From Desulfovibrionaceae bacterium UBA3823 (lineage in GTDB: Bacteria > Desulfobacterota > Desulfovibrionia > Desulfovibrionales > Desulfovibrionaceae): DNA of 64,000 nucleotides. A program made the position numbers and the translations under genes. This document shows, one piece after another, positions 42,946 to 51,700 of this stretch. The notes beneath the pieces were generated by a model. The model saw only the letters and a program-made list of their open reading frames with translations. It did not search any database and had not been told where the DNA came from. The stretch lies in the NCBI GenBank assembly GCA_002369295.1, contig DFDR01000154.1, forward strand, positions 36,647 through 100,646. Reading direction: 5' to 3'. Numbering within the stretch: position 1 is the first letter of the stretch; every line of letters starts with the position of its first letter.

Positions 42946-43317
42946 CTATTGGCCGTCTGCCTGGAGCAGGGAGTTGATGAATTTCTGAAGGTTGTCCAGA
43001 TCGCCGGGCTTGGCGTCGTCGTCCCAGAGCAGGGCAGACCAGTAGAAGGGGGAATTGACGCGCAGGCCGTTGTTGGCGGAGGCGGAGAAGCCGTGCAGGG
43101 TGCGGTCAAGGGGCTTGGCCTGGTCCGCGGGCAGCTTTTCCAGATAGGGAAGGGTCAGGGGATAGAGATCCTTCATTTTTTCCGCCTTGGCCTTCATGCT
43201 GGCGGTGTAGGCCTCGGTGTCGCCCTTGGCGAGGGCATCGAGTGCCTGGCGTTCCAGGCCCATGACCTCGTCGTGGTAGGGCTGCAGAAAGCCGGCGAGG
43301 GCTTTGAGCTCAGACAT
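42946..43317 (-). CDS. Small helical protein of unknown function
   Basis: A 123-aa cytoplasmic protein. Start ATG 43317 follows AAGGAGAATGCC; the longer frame upstream is not coding-like. The sequence is mostly helical, with conserved-looking FLQPYHDEVMGLERQALDAL, LTLPYLEKLPADQAKPLDRT and NSPFYWSALLWDDDAKPGDL. I do not recognise the family. It is the first gene of a pair with the exported EF-hand gene, 8 bases downstream. Confidence 0.7.
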   Translation of the reverse strand: MSELKALAGFLQPYHDEVMGLERQALDALAKGDTEAYTASMKAKAEKMKDLYPLTLPYLEKLPADQAKPLDRTLHGFSASANNGLRVNSPFYWSALLWDDDAKPGDLDNLQKFINSLLQADGQ

Positions 43318-43383
43318 GGCATTCTCCTTGCCGCGCGGCGCGTGGTCGCGCAGGGCGCAGCGTTCGGGTGCGTACGAAGCGGG

Positions 43384-43417
43384 ACGGCCTGCCTGGGGAT
43401 GCACCAAGGCAGGCCGT
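43384..43417 (-). terminator. Hairpin terminator after the PaaK-like gene
   Basis: An 11-bp perfect stem (43384-43394 with 43407-43417), about 17 bases beyond the stop of the - strand ligase-like gene and before the 43317 start. Confidence 0.6.
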
Positions 43418-43434
43418 GACTAAGGGTATCTGAA

Positions 43435-44700
43435 CTAATCCCAATGACGCTTGTCGTCGATGGGCTTGAGCTGCGGGGGAAGAGAACCGGGAGCGAGCAC
43501 CTTGAGAATCGGGCGCAGCTTGATTTTTTCCCTGAAGAGGTGAAGCAGCTCGTCCTCGCGCTTGAACTCGCTGGCCTCGACGTTGAGGGTCATCTCGTCG
43601 ATGCCGTCGGGGTTTCTGACCACGATCTGCCAGCGCTTGATCTCCTCGAAGCGGCTCATGACCTGCTCGACCTGATGGGGGTAGACGAACATGCCCATGA
43701 TGCGGGCCGTGGTGTCCACGCGGCCGACGATGTTGCCGAGGCGCGGGCTCGTGCGGCCGCAGGGGCAGGGCGTGCGGTCGATGTAGGAGAGGTCGCCGGT
43801 GGCAAGGCGGATGAGGGGGTAGGTCTTGTTGAAGGCCGTGACGACGATTTCTCCCACTTCACCGTCCTTGAGCGGGATGCCGGTGTCGGGGTGGCAGATC
43901 TCGACGTAGCAGCGGTTGGCGATGTGCAGGCCGGTCCTGTGGAAGCACTCGTAGCCTATGCAGCCAACGTCGGCGGTACCGTAGCCCTGGCGCATGATGA
44001 TGTCGTACTTCTTCTCCAGGTGGTTGCGCATCTTCTCGGAGAGGCGCTCGCCGGTGACGAAGGCCACTTCCAGAAAGAGGTCCTTGCGCAGGTTGAGGCC
44101 CTTCTCTTCAGCCTTCTGGGCGAGGTGCATGAGGAAGCTCGGCGTGCCGACGTAGCCGGAAACGCGAAGCTTCTGCATGATGTCGAGCTGGGTCGCGGCC
44201 TCGGTGGGACCGGTAGGCACCACGGAGCAGGCCAGGTTGCGCAGAGGCTCCTCGAACATGAGGCCGGCTGGGGTGAGCTGGTAGTTGAAGGTGTTCTGCA
44301 CGATGTCGCCGGGACGGAAGCCAACGGAATAGAAGGCCTCAGTATAGCCCCAGTAGTCTTCGGCGCGGTCTTCGGGGTCGAAGATGGGGCCAGGGGAGAG
44401 GAAGATGCGCTTCAGGTCGCCGATGTCTTTGGTCAGCAGGCCGCCAAGGCGCGGACCCATGGACTGGAGGAAGATGAGCTCTTTTTTCTTGAGTATCGGA
44501 ATGTGCTTGATGTCGGAGAGGTTCTTGAACTTCTCGACGTTGAACTGGGCGCGGTCGAAGCGTTTCTTGACGTCCTCGGAATAGCGGTAGGCATAGCTGA
44601 GAAGCTCTTTCAGCTGGATGAGGTAGTACTGCTTGCGTTCGTTGGCATCGAGCACTTCGCGACGGCTGTAGATGCCTTCGGTGCGATCTTTGCGGGTCAT
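43435..44700 (-). CDS. Phenylacetate-CoA ligase-like AMP-forming enzyme
   Basis: A 421-aa member of the PaaK branch of adenylate-forming enzymes. The typical flow is present: RRFDRAQ-type N-terminus, HIPILKKKELIFLQSMGPRLGGL, TEAFYSVGFRPGDIVQNTFNYQLTPAG, YVGTPSFLMHLAQKAEEKG, QGYGTADVGCIGYEC, LIRLATGDLSYID and the C-terminal domain start GRVDTTARIMGMFVYPHQVE. PaaK enzymes make aryl-CoA thioesters from ATP. No phenylacetate catabolic genes are near, so the substrate is open; Desulfovibrio genomes commonly carry such stand-alone copies. ATG 44700 follows AAGGAGAG. It has its own promoter and terminator. Confidence 0.88.
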   Translation of the reverse strand: MTRKDRTEGIYSRREVLDANERKQYYLIQLKELLSYAYRYSEDVKKRFDRAQFNVEKFKNLSDIKHIPILKKKELIFLQSMGPRLGGLLTKDIGDLKRIFLSPGPIFDPEDRAEDYWGYTEAFYSVGFRPGDIVQNTFNYQLTPAGLMFEEPLRNLACSVVPTGPTEAATQLDIMQKLRVSGYVGTPSFLMHLAQKAEEKGLNLRKDLFLEVAFVTGERLSEKMRNHLEKKYDIIMRQGYGTADVGCIGYECFHRTGLHIANRCYVEICHPDTGIPLKDGEVGEIVVTAFNKTYPLIRLATGDLSYIDRTPCPCGRTSPRLGNIVGRVDTTARIMGMFVYPHQVEQVMSRFEEIKRWQIVVRNPDGIDEMTLNVEASEFKREDELLHLFREKIKLRPILKVLAPGSLPPQLKPIDDKRHWD

Positions 44701-44737
44701 CAAGCTCTCCTTTCATGAGGTGGTGAAAAAGTGTGAA

Positions 44738-44766
44738 TTTCTAAAGACAACCTCAGAAAAATGCAA
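44738..44766 (-). promoter_or_regulatory. Sigma70-type promoter of the PaaK-like gene
   Basis: On the - strand TTGCAT (44766-44761) is followed by a 17-base spacer and TAGAAA (44743-44738). It lies in an A+T-rich gap between this gene and clcA. Confidence 0.55.
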
Positions 44767-44870
44767 GCAAAAAATTGAAATGCCAATAATTTCAGATAGG
44801 AGCAAGCAACAATCGTGTTACGTCCATCCTGAAGCGTGGCATCATCGCCAAAGGCGCTGACGGAGCTGTC

Positions 44871-46268
44871 CTAGGGCTTTGCTTGCTGGGCAGCCTGGCC
44901 AGGGGAAGCGCCGCATGAAGATTCTGGAGGCGCGCTGGGATCGAGCCCATGGGCCTTGCAGTAGAGCCCCCACTGCCGTGTCCGAAGCGAGTCGTAGACG
45001 GGAACGGACTTGAGGGCGCTTGCAAGCAGGCTTGCGATGAAGGATGCAGCCGCGACTGCGGGGAGCAGCGTCCAGGCGCCTGTCATTTCCGTGACCAGAA
45101 AGGCGCCTGTGAGGGGTGCCCTGACCGTGCCGGCGAAGAGGGCGCCCATGCACAGTATTACCAGATGGGCTGCGAAGTTGCCGGGGCAGCCGAGGGCCGG
45201 GAGCAGGGCCGAGAGCAGGGCGCCGGTGAGTCCGCCGGCAAGGAGCATGGGCATGAGAATGCCGCCGGAGACGCCGGAGGAGAAGCTGATGAAGTTGAAG
45301 GCCAGCTTGACGGCCCAGAGCAGGAGCAGGAACCGCAGCGGATACATGCCTGAGGCCAGCTGGCTGATGCCGGGACCGAGGCCTGTCATGACCGTGGGGT
45401 AGAGGTAGAGCAGAATCCCGGAGAGGACGAAGGACCAGAGCATGCGCCAGGGCTGGCGCATGCCTGTCCTGTCCATGGCAAGGGCAAGCCAGACAAGCAG
45501 CCTGTTGTAGAGCCAGGCCAGCAGACCGCAGGCGAGGCCGGCAAGCGGGGCGAGCCAGAGCAGGGCGAGGCGCGCTTCCGTGTCCGCCAGAGGGAAGACA
45601 AGGCCCAGCTGGAGCACCACATCGACCATGAACCAGGCGCCGAGGGCCGCCAGCGAGGTGAAGAGCAGCATGGGGATGGTAACAAGGGTGCGCAGCTCTT
45701 CGAATGCAAAGAACATGCCCGCCAGCGGGGCGCCGAAGGCCGCGGCCATGCCAGCGGTGCTGCCGCCCACGAGAAAGCGCGGGCGCAGATGGTCGTCGTG
45801 CCACACGCAGCCCACGCCGCAGCCAATGGCGGCGCCCATCTGGATGCACGGTCCCTCGCGGCCCACGGCAAGGCCGCCGGAGAGGCTTGCCAGCGTGCCG
45901 AAGAACTTGGTCCAGAGCACGCGGAACCAGGGCATGGGGAGCCTGCCCCGAAGCACGAGCTCCACATGGGGGATGCCGCTTCCGCTGATGAGAGGCTCGC
46001 GATGCAGGCAGAACCAGGCGCAGGCCAGGCAGAAAAGCAGGAAGCCGGCAGTGCAGGCTATGCCTTGGGGCGTGGCGGAATGCTGGACGAAGAGGGTGCC
46101 GAGGGTCGAATTGACGAAGCTGTAGGAGATGCGGAAGAGTCCGATGACGAAGCCGGACACGGTGCCCGTGGCGAGCCCCTCCAGGACGAGCTTGACGAAG
46201 CCGGCCCGCTGGAGTTCGTGCATCTCGTAAAGCGAGGGCGGTATGAGCTTGCTGAATGCTTTCGGCAT
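44871..46268 (-). CDS. clcA: ClC-family chloride/proton antiporter
   Basis: A 465-aa integral membrane protein with about ten hydrophobic segments. The ClC selectivity motifs are GSGIPHVELVL, GREGPCIQMGAAIG (gating glutamate) and GVSGGILMPMLLAGG. EEL after FFAF matches the inner proton-pathway glutamate of antiporters, and VPVYDSL supplies the tyrosine position, so exchange of chloride for protons is more likely than a channel. GSGIP argues against the fluoride-type branch. There is no CBS domain. It sits 92 bases downstream of pbpC on the same strand. In enteric bacteria such antiporters support acid resistance. Confidence 0.92.
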   Translation of the reverse strand: MPKAFSKLIPPSLYEMHELQRAGFVKLVLEGLATGTVSGFVIGLFRISYSFVNSTLGTLFVQHSATPQGIACTAGFLLFCLACAWFCLHREPLISGSGIPHVELVLRGRLPMPWFRVLWTKFFGTLASLSGGLAVGREGPCIQMGAAIGCGVGCVWHDDHLRPRFLVGGSTAGMAAAFGAPLAGMFFAFEELRTLVTIPMLLFTSLAALGAWFMVDVVLQLGLVFPLADTEARLALLWLAPLAGLACGLLAWLYNRLLVWLALAMDRTGMRQPWRMLWSFVLSGILLYLYPTVMTGLGPGISQLASGMYPLRFLLLLWAVKLAFNFISFSSGVSGGILMPMLLAGGLTGALLSALLPALGCPGNFAAHLVILCMGALFAGTVRAPLTGAFLVTEMTGAWTLLPAVAAASFIASLLASALKSVPVYDSLRTRQWGLYCKAHGLDPSAPPESSCGASPGQAAQQAKP

Positions 46269-46360
46269 GGCGTCTGGATCCTAGCGACTGTCCTTTCTTG
46301 TACTGTCCCGCAGCCAGACTTGGCAAGGACGGCCGGGCTGCGCAGCTGCGCGGCCGCGCA

Positions 46361-48709
46361 CTACTCCTCGAGCTCGACCGCAAGCTGGCGCGCCGAGGAG
46401 CGGCCTGCATCGTCGGTGCAGCGCAGGACAGTCCTGCCAGGGCTTGCCTGGTAGAGCAGAACCTCCTCCGGCGCCGAGGTGCCAATGAAGGCGCTGCCGG
46501 CAAACCAGTAGAGCGTCTTCACTCCGTGGGCGGCATGGGCCTTGAGCGGCACGGCCCGCGTTTTGCCCGGCACACGGGAAACGTGGTAGGTGATGCCGTA
46601 CTTGGGCAGGACGATCTGCGGGGGCTGGCCCTCTTGGCGGAGCCTGTCCTGCTCTGCCGTCTCCCTGAGGCATTCGGGGCCAAAGGGCGGCGGGTCCGGC
46701 TTGGCAATGCCGGCTCGGCGGAAGGCCAGATCCAGATCGCTTGGCCAGAACTGCCAGGGGATTTCCTTGACCGGTCCACGGGTCTCTTCGCAGGCCCGCA
46801 GGCCCGTTTCAGCGCTGATCCGGATGGTGCGGTAGATGCCGGTCGGGCGGATGGGAGAAACGCCCGGAATGAACCATGTTGTCGTCTTGTGCTGGCAGAG
46901 GCTCGTCTCAAGGTCGCCGGTGTCGGTGCAGACCTCGACCTTCTCGACGTTGAGCCCGCGGCTTGGCTGGGAGAGACGGTCGGCAAGGCGTTCGCGCTGG
47001 GCAAGGCCGCGCGCGATCTCGAGGAAGAGCGGCTTGGCCGCCGTTGCGCCGATGAGCAGGGGATGGGCGGCGTTGTCGAAGTTGCCGACCCACACCACGA
47101 GCACGTAGGGACCGAAGATGCCGGCTGTCCAGGCGTCGCGGTAGCCGTTGGAGGTGCCGGTCTTGAAGAGCGCGGGGATGCGTCCCTGCCCCTTGGTACG
47201 CAGGCTGGCCTCGCTGGCCGGCGATTCCAGCATGCGCAGGACGACGAAACTTGCCTCGGGGCTGAGGCGCTGCTCGCGCAGGGGCTCGGTGCCGGGCGCG
47301 TTCCACAGCCTGAGCGGCTGCCAGACGCCCTTGTTGGCGAGCATGCAGTAGCAGGCTGCCAGCTCGCGCATGGTGACCTCGGCGCCGCCGAGGACGAGGC
47401 TCAGGCCGAAGTGCTCCTTGGAGAAGGCAAAGGCTACGTGGCAGCGCTTGAGAAAGTCGTAGAGGTCGGGATTCTTCAGCCTTGCCGCCAGCGAGAGGGC
47501 CGGCACGTTGCGCGAAAGGCGAAGCGCCTCGCCGGCAGGCAGGGGGCCGCGGAACTGGTAGTCGAAGTTTTCCGGATCGTAGCCGGCAAAGCTGCGGGGC
47601 AGGTCCTTGAGCAGGGTCATGGGATGAATGAGCCCCTGCTCCAGGGCAAGCGCATAGATGAAGGGCTTGAGGGTGGATCCTGGCGAGCGGCGGGTCAGGG
47701 TGCCGTCGATCTGCCCCGAGATGGCTGTGCTGGCAAAGTCGGCGGAGCCAGCGAGGGCGCGCACCTCCATGGTGGGCCAGTGCACGAGCATGGCCGCGGC
47801 ATTGGCGAGGCCGCGAGGGCCGTTGCGGCGCGCGAAGCGCCTGAGGGCGCGCTCCAGAAGTTCCTGCTGGGCCGGGTCAATGGGCGTTGCCACCATGTCG
47901 GGAAGATCCTTGGCCAGCAGAAGCTCGCCTGCCAGGTGCGGACAGGCAAAGGGCAGGTCGCGCGTGCCGTAGACGCGGAGAGGCGCCGTTTCCCTGGTGC
48001 CGTACCATGCCTTCAGCAGTCTCGCCGATGCGTCGAAGAAGCGACGGTTGGCGCTTGAGGGCTGGCGGACGGCAGGATTCTGGGGCACCAGCATGAGGGC
48101 CGTGCTCTCGAGCGGGGTGAGTTCGGCGGGCGGCTTGTGGAAGTAGACCCAGGCCGCGGCGCCGAGCCCCTCGACGTTGCCGCCGTACGGGGCCAGGTTG
48201 AAGTAGGCCTCGAGGATCTGCGCCTTGGTGAAGTGCCGCTCCAGCTTCAGGGCATGCCAAATCTGGCGGATCTTGTCCTTGATGGAGCCGGTCTTCAGCC
48301 CGAGGGCGAGACGGGCTACCTGCATGGTGATGGTGGATCCGCCCATGACGCGGCCGCCGGCAAGCATGCCCCAGACCGAGCGGGCGATGGAAAACACGTT
48401 GACCCCGGGATGGCGCCAGAAGTGCTTGTCCTCGTAGCGTATGACTGAGGCCTGGGCTTCCGGGGGGATGTCCTCAAGCCGGGTGCGGATGCGGTACTTC
48501 TGGTCCGGCGTGAGGCCGATGCGCATGGCCTTGCCTGTGCGGTCGAGCACCATGCGGGAAAAGGAGAGCCCCTCCATAGGATGGGGGCAGGGGGAGAGGG
48601 CAATGCAGGCGAAGAGGGCAATGCCCAGGGCCAGCAAAAGCAGCAGGGCGCCCCCGGCCCAGAAAAGCCGGGGGTGCCCTGCGTGCATGGTTTTCAGAGT
48701 GAAGGGCAT
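46361..48709 (-). CDS. pbpC: Penicillin-binding protein 1C
   Basis: A 782-aa bifunctional peptidoglycan synthase-like protein. One N-terminal membrane anchor (LFWAGGALLLLLALGIALFA) precedes the transglycosylase domain, with IRYEDKHFWRHPGVN and GGSTITMQVARLAL. The transpeptidase domain has the SxxK box in RSPGSTLKPFIYAL, SRNVPALSLAARL and the KTGTSNGYRDAW triad. The C-terminal BiPBP_C-like beta domain ends in RSSARQLAVELEE. PBP1C is typically encoded with a bacterial alpha-2-macroglobulin, as here: the neighbouring gene ends 10 bases upstream, so they form an operon in the periplasm. Confidence 0.95.
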   Translation of the reverse strand: MPFTLKTMHAGHPRLFWAGGALLLLLALGIALFACIALSPCPHPMEGLSFSRMVLDRTGKAMRIGLTPDQKYRIRTRLEDIPPEAQASVIRYEDKHFWRHPGVNVFSIARSVWGMLAGGRVMGGSTITMQVARLALGLKTGSIKDKIRQIWHALKLERHFTKAQILEAYFNLAPYGGNVEGLGAAAWVYFHKPPAELTPLESTALMLVPQNPAVRQPSSANRRFFDASARLLKAWYGTRETAPLRVYGTRDLPFACPHLAGELLLAKDLPDMVATPIDPAQQELLERALRRFARRNGPRGLANAAAMLVHWPTMEVRALAGSADFASTAISGQIDGTLTRRSPGSTLKPFIYALALEQGLIHPMTLLKDLPRSFAGYDPENFDYQFRGPLPAGEALRLSRNVPALSLAARLKNPDLYDFLKRCHVAFAFSKEHFGLSLVLGGAEVTMRELAACYCMLANKGVWQPLRLWNAPGTEPLREQRLSPEASFVVLRMLESPASEASLRTKGQGRIPALFKTGTSNGYRDAWTAGIFGPYVLVVWVGNFDNAAHPLLIGATAAKPLFLEIARGLAQRERLADRLSQPSRGLNVEKVEVCTDTGDLETSLCQHKTTTWFIPGVSPIRPTGIYRTIRISAETGLRACEETRGPVKEIPWQFWPSDLDLAFRRAGIAKPDPPPFGPECLRETAEQDRLRQEGQPPQIVLPKYGITYHVSRVPGKTRAVPLKAHAAHGVKTLYWFAGSAFIGTSAPEEVLLYQASPGRTVLRCTDDAGRSSARQLAVELEE

Positions 48710-48719
48710 TGAGAACGCG

Positions 48720-51700
48720 CTAGCGCGTTACTTCCAGCGTGCCTCCGCCGAAGGCCGCGTTGAGCTCGGGCTTGTACATGGCCTCTGCCGTGACGGAGGG
48801 GATGTTGTAGGTGCCGGCCGTGACGGCGCGGACCTTGTAGGTGTAGGTCGCAGGCTGGGAGGAGGTGTTGACGAAGAAGACCGCGCGGTCCTCTCTGCGC
48901 TCGAAGCGGACGAGGCTGTCGCTCTCCTCCGGCCTGGCCGAGGGGTCGAGGATGGGCTCGAGGCCGCCGGGAAGCAGATCGACCACGGCAACGTTGTGCA
49001 GCTCTCTGTTGGAGCGGACGGTCAGCTCGACGGTGAGCACGTCGCCGGAACGGACCTGGGTCACGGCATCGCCTCTGCTGTTGAGGTAGCGGCGCGAGAC
49101 TTCCATGCCGTTGCTTCTGCGCTTGGCAGGCTCGCGGTCGTAGCCCTCAGTGGCCAGATGCCAGAACCAGCGTCCGCCGCCCTGGCTGCCGGCATCGACG
49201 TGGAAGCGCGTGCACATGGGCGAGGCCAGCACGAGGGCGCCGTCCTGAAGAACAGCCTCAGGCTTGGGGCCTTCGAAGCCGTCCTGGTAGCTCTGGCAGG
49301 AGAGGGAGACGCCGTTGGGCTGGGCATCGCCGGCAGGAATGCCGGCAAGGGCCCTGGCCGTCAGGCCAAGCACCGTGGTGGTGCTGCCTTCGCTGAAGGC
49401 CTGGTCGAGGAGATCCTCGATTTCGGCCTTGCCGGGACGCTCCCAGTTGCCCCTGCTCCTGACGCTCGTGTAGATGGCCTGCGCGGCGCCGTAGGAGAGG
49501 AAGCCGTAGGTGTCGTAGCCGTCCTTGGCAATGGCGCTCGGCATGGTGGTGCTGCTCTGCTCGGTCATGCGCAGCATGGCGTAGCAGTCGGCAACGAGGG
49601 CTGCGGTTACGTCGGTCCTCCAGTTGGGGGCGTTCTCGTTGAGCCATCGAACGAGGTTTTCGACCTGCGAGGTCATGACGCTGCCGTTGCGCATGGCAAG
49701 CCAGCAGGCGTAGGCCTTGACGCGGGCATCGTCCATGTCCTTGGATTCCCGTGCGATGATGGAATCGAGGGATTCGAAAACCTGGTTGGCCAGATCCTCG
49801 GGAACGCCGAGACCGTTCTCCCTGAGGGTCAGGAGGAAGTCGGCCGCATAGCAGGTGACGAAGGAGTCGGCTTCGCTGCCGGGCCACAGGGCCACGCCGT
49901 CCTCGAAGTTCGCTCTGATGGCGGAAATGGCCTGCCGCAGGGTCTTGTCGGCGGCCTCCTTCGCCTTTTCAGGCGTGGCGTAGCCCTGGTAGAGCAGAGC
50001 GCGCAGGCGCGGGTTCTTCGCCGTGGCCGCGAAGGGCATGGCGCGGCTGATCAGCTGCTCGGTGCAGCCGTAGGGATAGCCCTTGAGCTTCTCGCCGACG
50101 GTGCGGAAGGCAGCCAGCGGCGCAGAGGACACCGTGAGGGTGTTCTCCGCATCGAAGCCGTAGATTGACCTTGCGACAGGAATGTCGGCCGATCCCGTCA
50201 GGGGCTTGGCGCTCTCGGTGCGCTGCCTGTGAACCGGAGGCCGTATGGAGAGTTCCTGCGAGCGCAGGGTCTCGGACTGGCCGCAGCTGGCCTTGAAGTC
50301 GATCTTGCCAACGCCCAGCGCATCGTTGACGCGGACGCGGAAGCGGACGACCTCTTCGGCGTTCTCGGGCACGGCGATGTCCTGCTCGGTCTTGGAGCCG
50401 AAGAGATTGATGGTGCTGCTGGCCTTGATGCTCAGGTGAACCTTGGCGTCGGGACCGCTGTTCTCGATGGTGTTGGCCACGATGACAGCGCCCTCGAAGG
50501 CGTCGCCGGGCGCCGTGGCGAGCGGCAGGAGCGGGCGCAGGACGATGCCGCCGCGAACCTTGGCAAAGGCTTCGCAGCTGCCTGCGGTGAGGCGGCCGCC
50601 GTTCTCGCCGGAGCCGACGGCCATGATGCGGATCTGGCCAGCCAGATACTGGGGCACGGGGATGTCGATCTCGGTCTCCTGGCTGGAGACGTCGATGATG
50701 CCGTTCCAGATGGCGAAGGGCGGCTCGGAGCGGCGCTTGAAGGGATTGAGGAATCGTCCGCCCATGCCGTCCATGTCGCCGCCGAAGGCGGGGATGCGGC
50801 CCTTGAGGCGGGCGTGGTCGGGCATGAGCAGGTCGAAGGCCTGCATGGTCTCGACGTCGAGGCCCCTGTCGGCCAGCAGGTCGTTCAGCGGCTTCGGCGT
50901 GGCGAAGCGCGTCAGGGAGAGTATGCCCTCGTCCACGGCAAAGAGCAGGACGCGGCCCTTCTCCTTCGACTTCACCTTGACCTTCATGGTCTCGCCGGGA
51001 AGCACCTTGTCGGGCGCCTGGATGGAGATGCCCATGTCCCTGGCCTCGAGACCGCAGAGGAAGGGTGCGGCCGCGTAGGCGTGGGGCTTCATGTACACGG
51101 CGTCGGAAGCTGCGCCGCGGACGAAGGACACGCAGACGTAGCCCTTGCCCTCGAAGTGCTTGGGAATGGCGATGGTCTGGACGGACTCGCCGGCGTTCGC
51201 CTTGAACCAGGCGTGGGCGGCGACGCTGTCGCGCTCGATGGTGACAAGGCCCGTGCCTTCAAAGGGCGCGGAGATGCGCACGGAGATCGTGTCGCCGGGC
51301 TTGTAGCTCTTCCTGTCGAGCTTGATCCGCAGGTCGCCCTTGGCAAGTTCGGCGTCGTCGCCTATCTCCTCGGGGTTCTTCAGGCTGGTGCCGGCAACGG
51401 TGTAGGGGATGCTGGCAAGCACGGCGCCGCCGGCGTCCTTGACGGTGAGCAGGAAGTCGCCGGCATTGCCGGTGGCGAGCGGAATGGTCACGCCGTCCTT
51501 GGCGACAGTGGCCTTGCTCGTGGAGACCACGCTGTCGACCGGGACCGCGTCGTAGCGGTACTCGCCCCTGGAATCGACGACCAGGGAATTGACGTAGCGC
51601 CTGTGGGACAGGGTAACGGCAAGGTCCTTGAGGTCGATGGGGTTGAGCTCGTTGTCCAGGGCGATGAAGCTGAGGGCCGCCTTGGCGTTCTGGGAGACGT

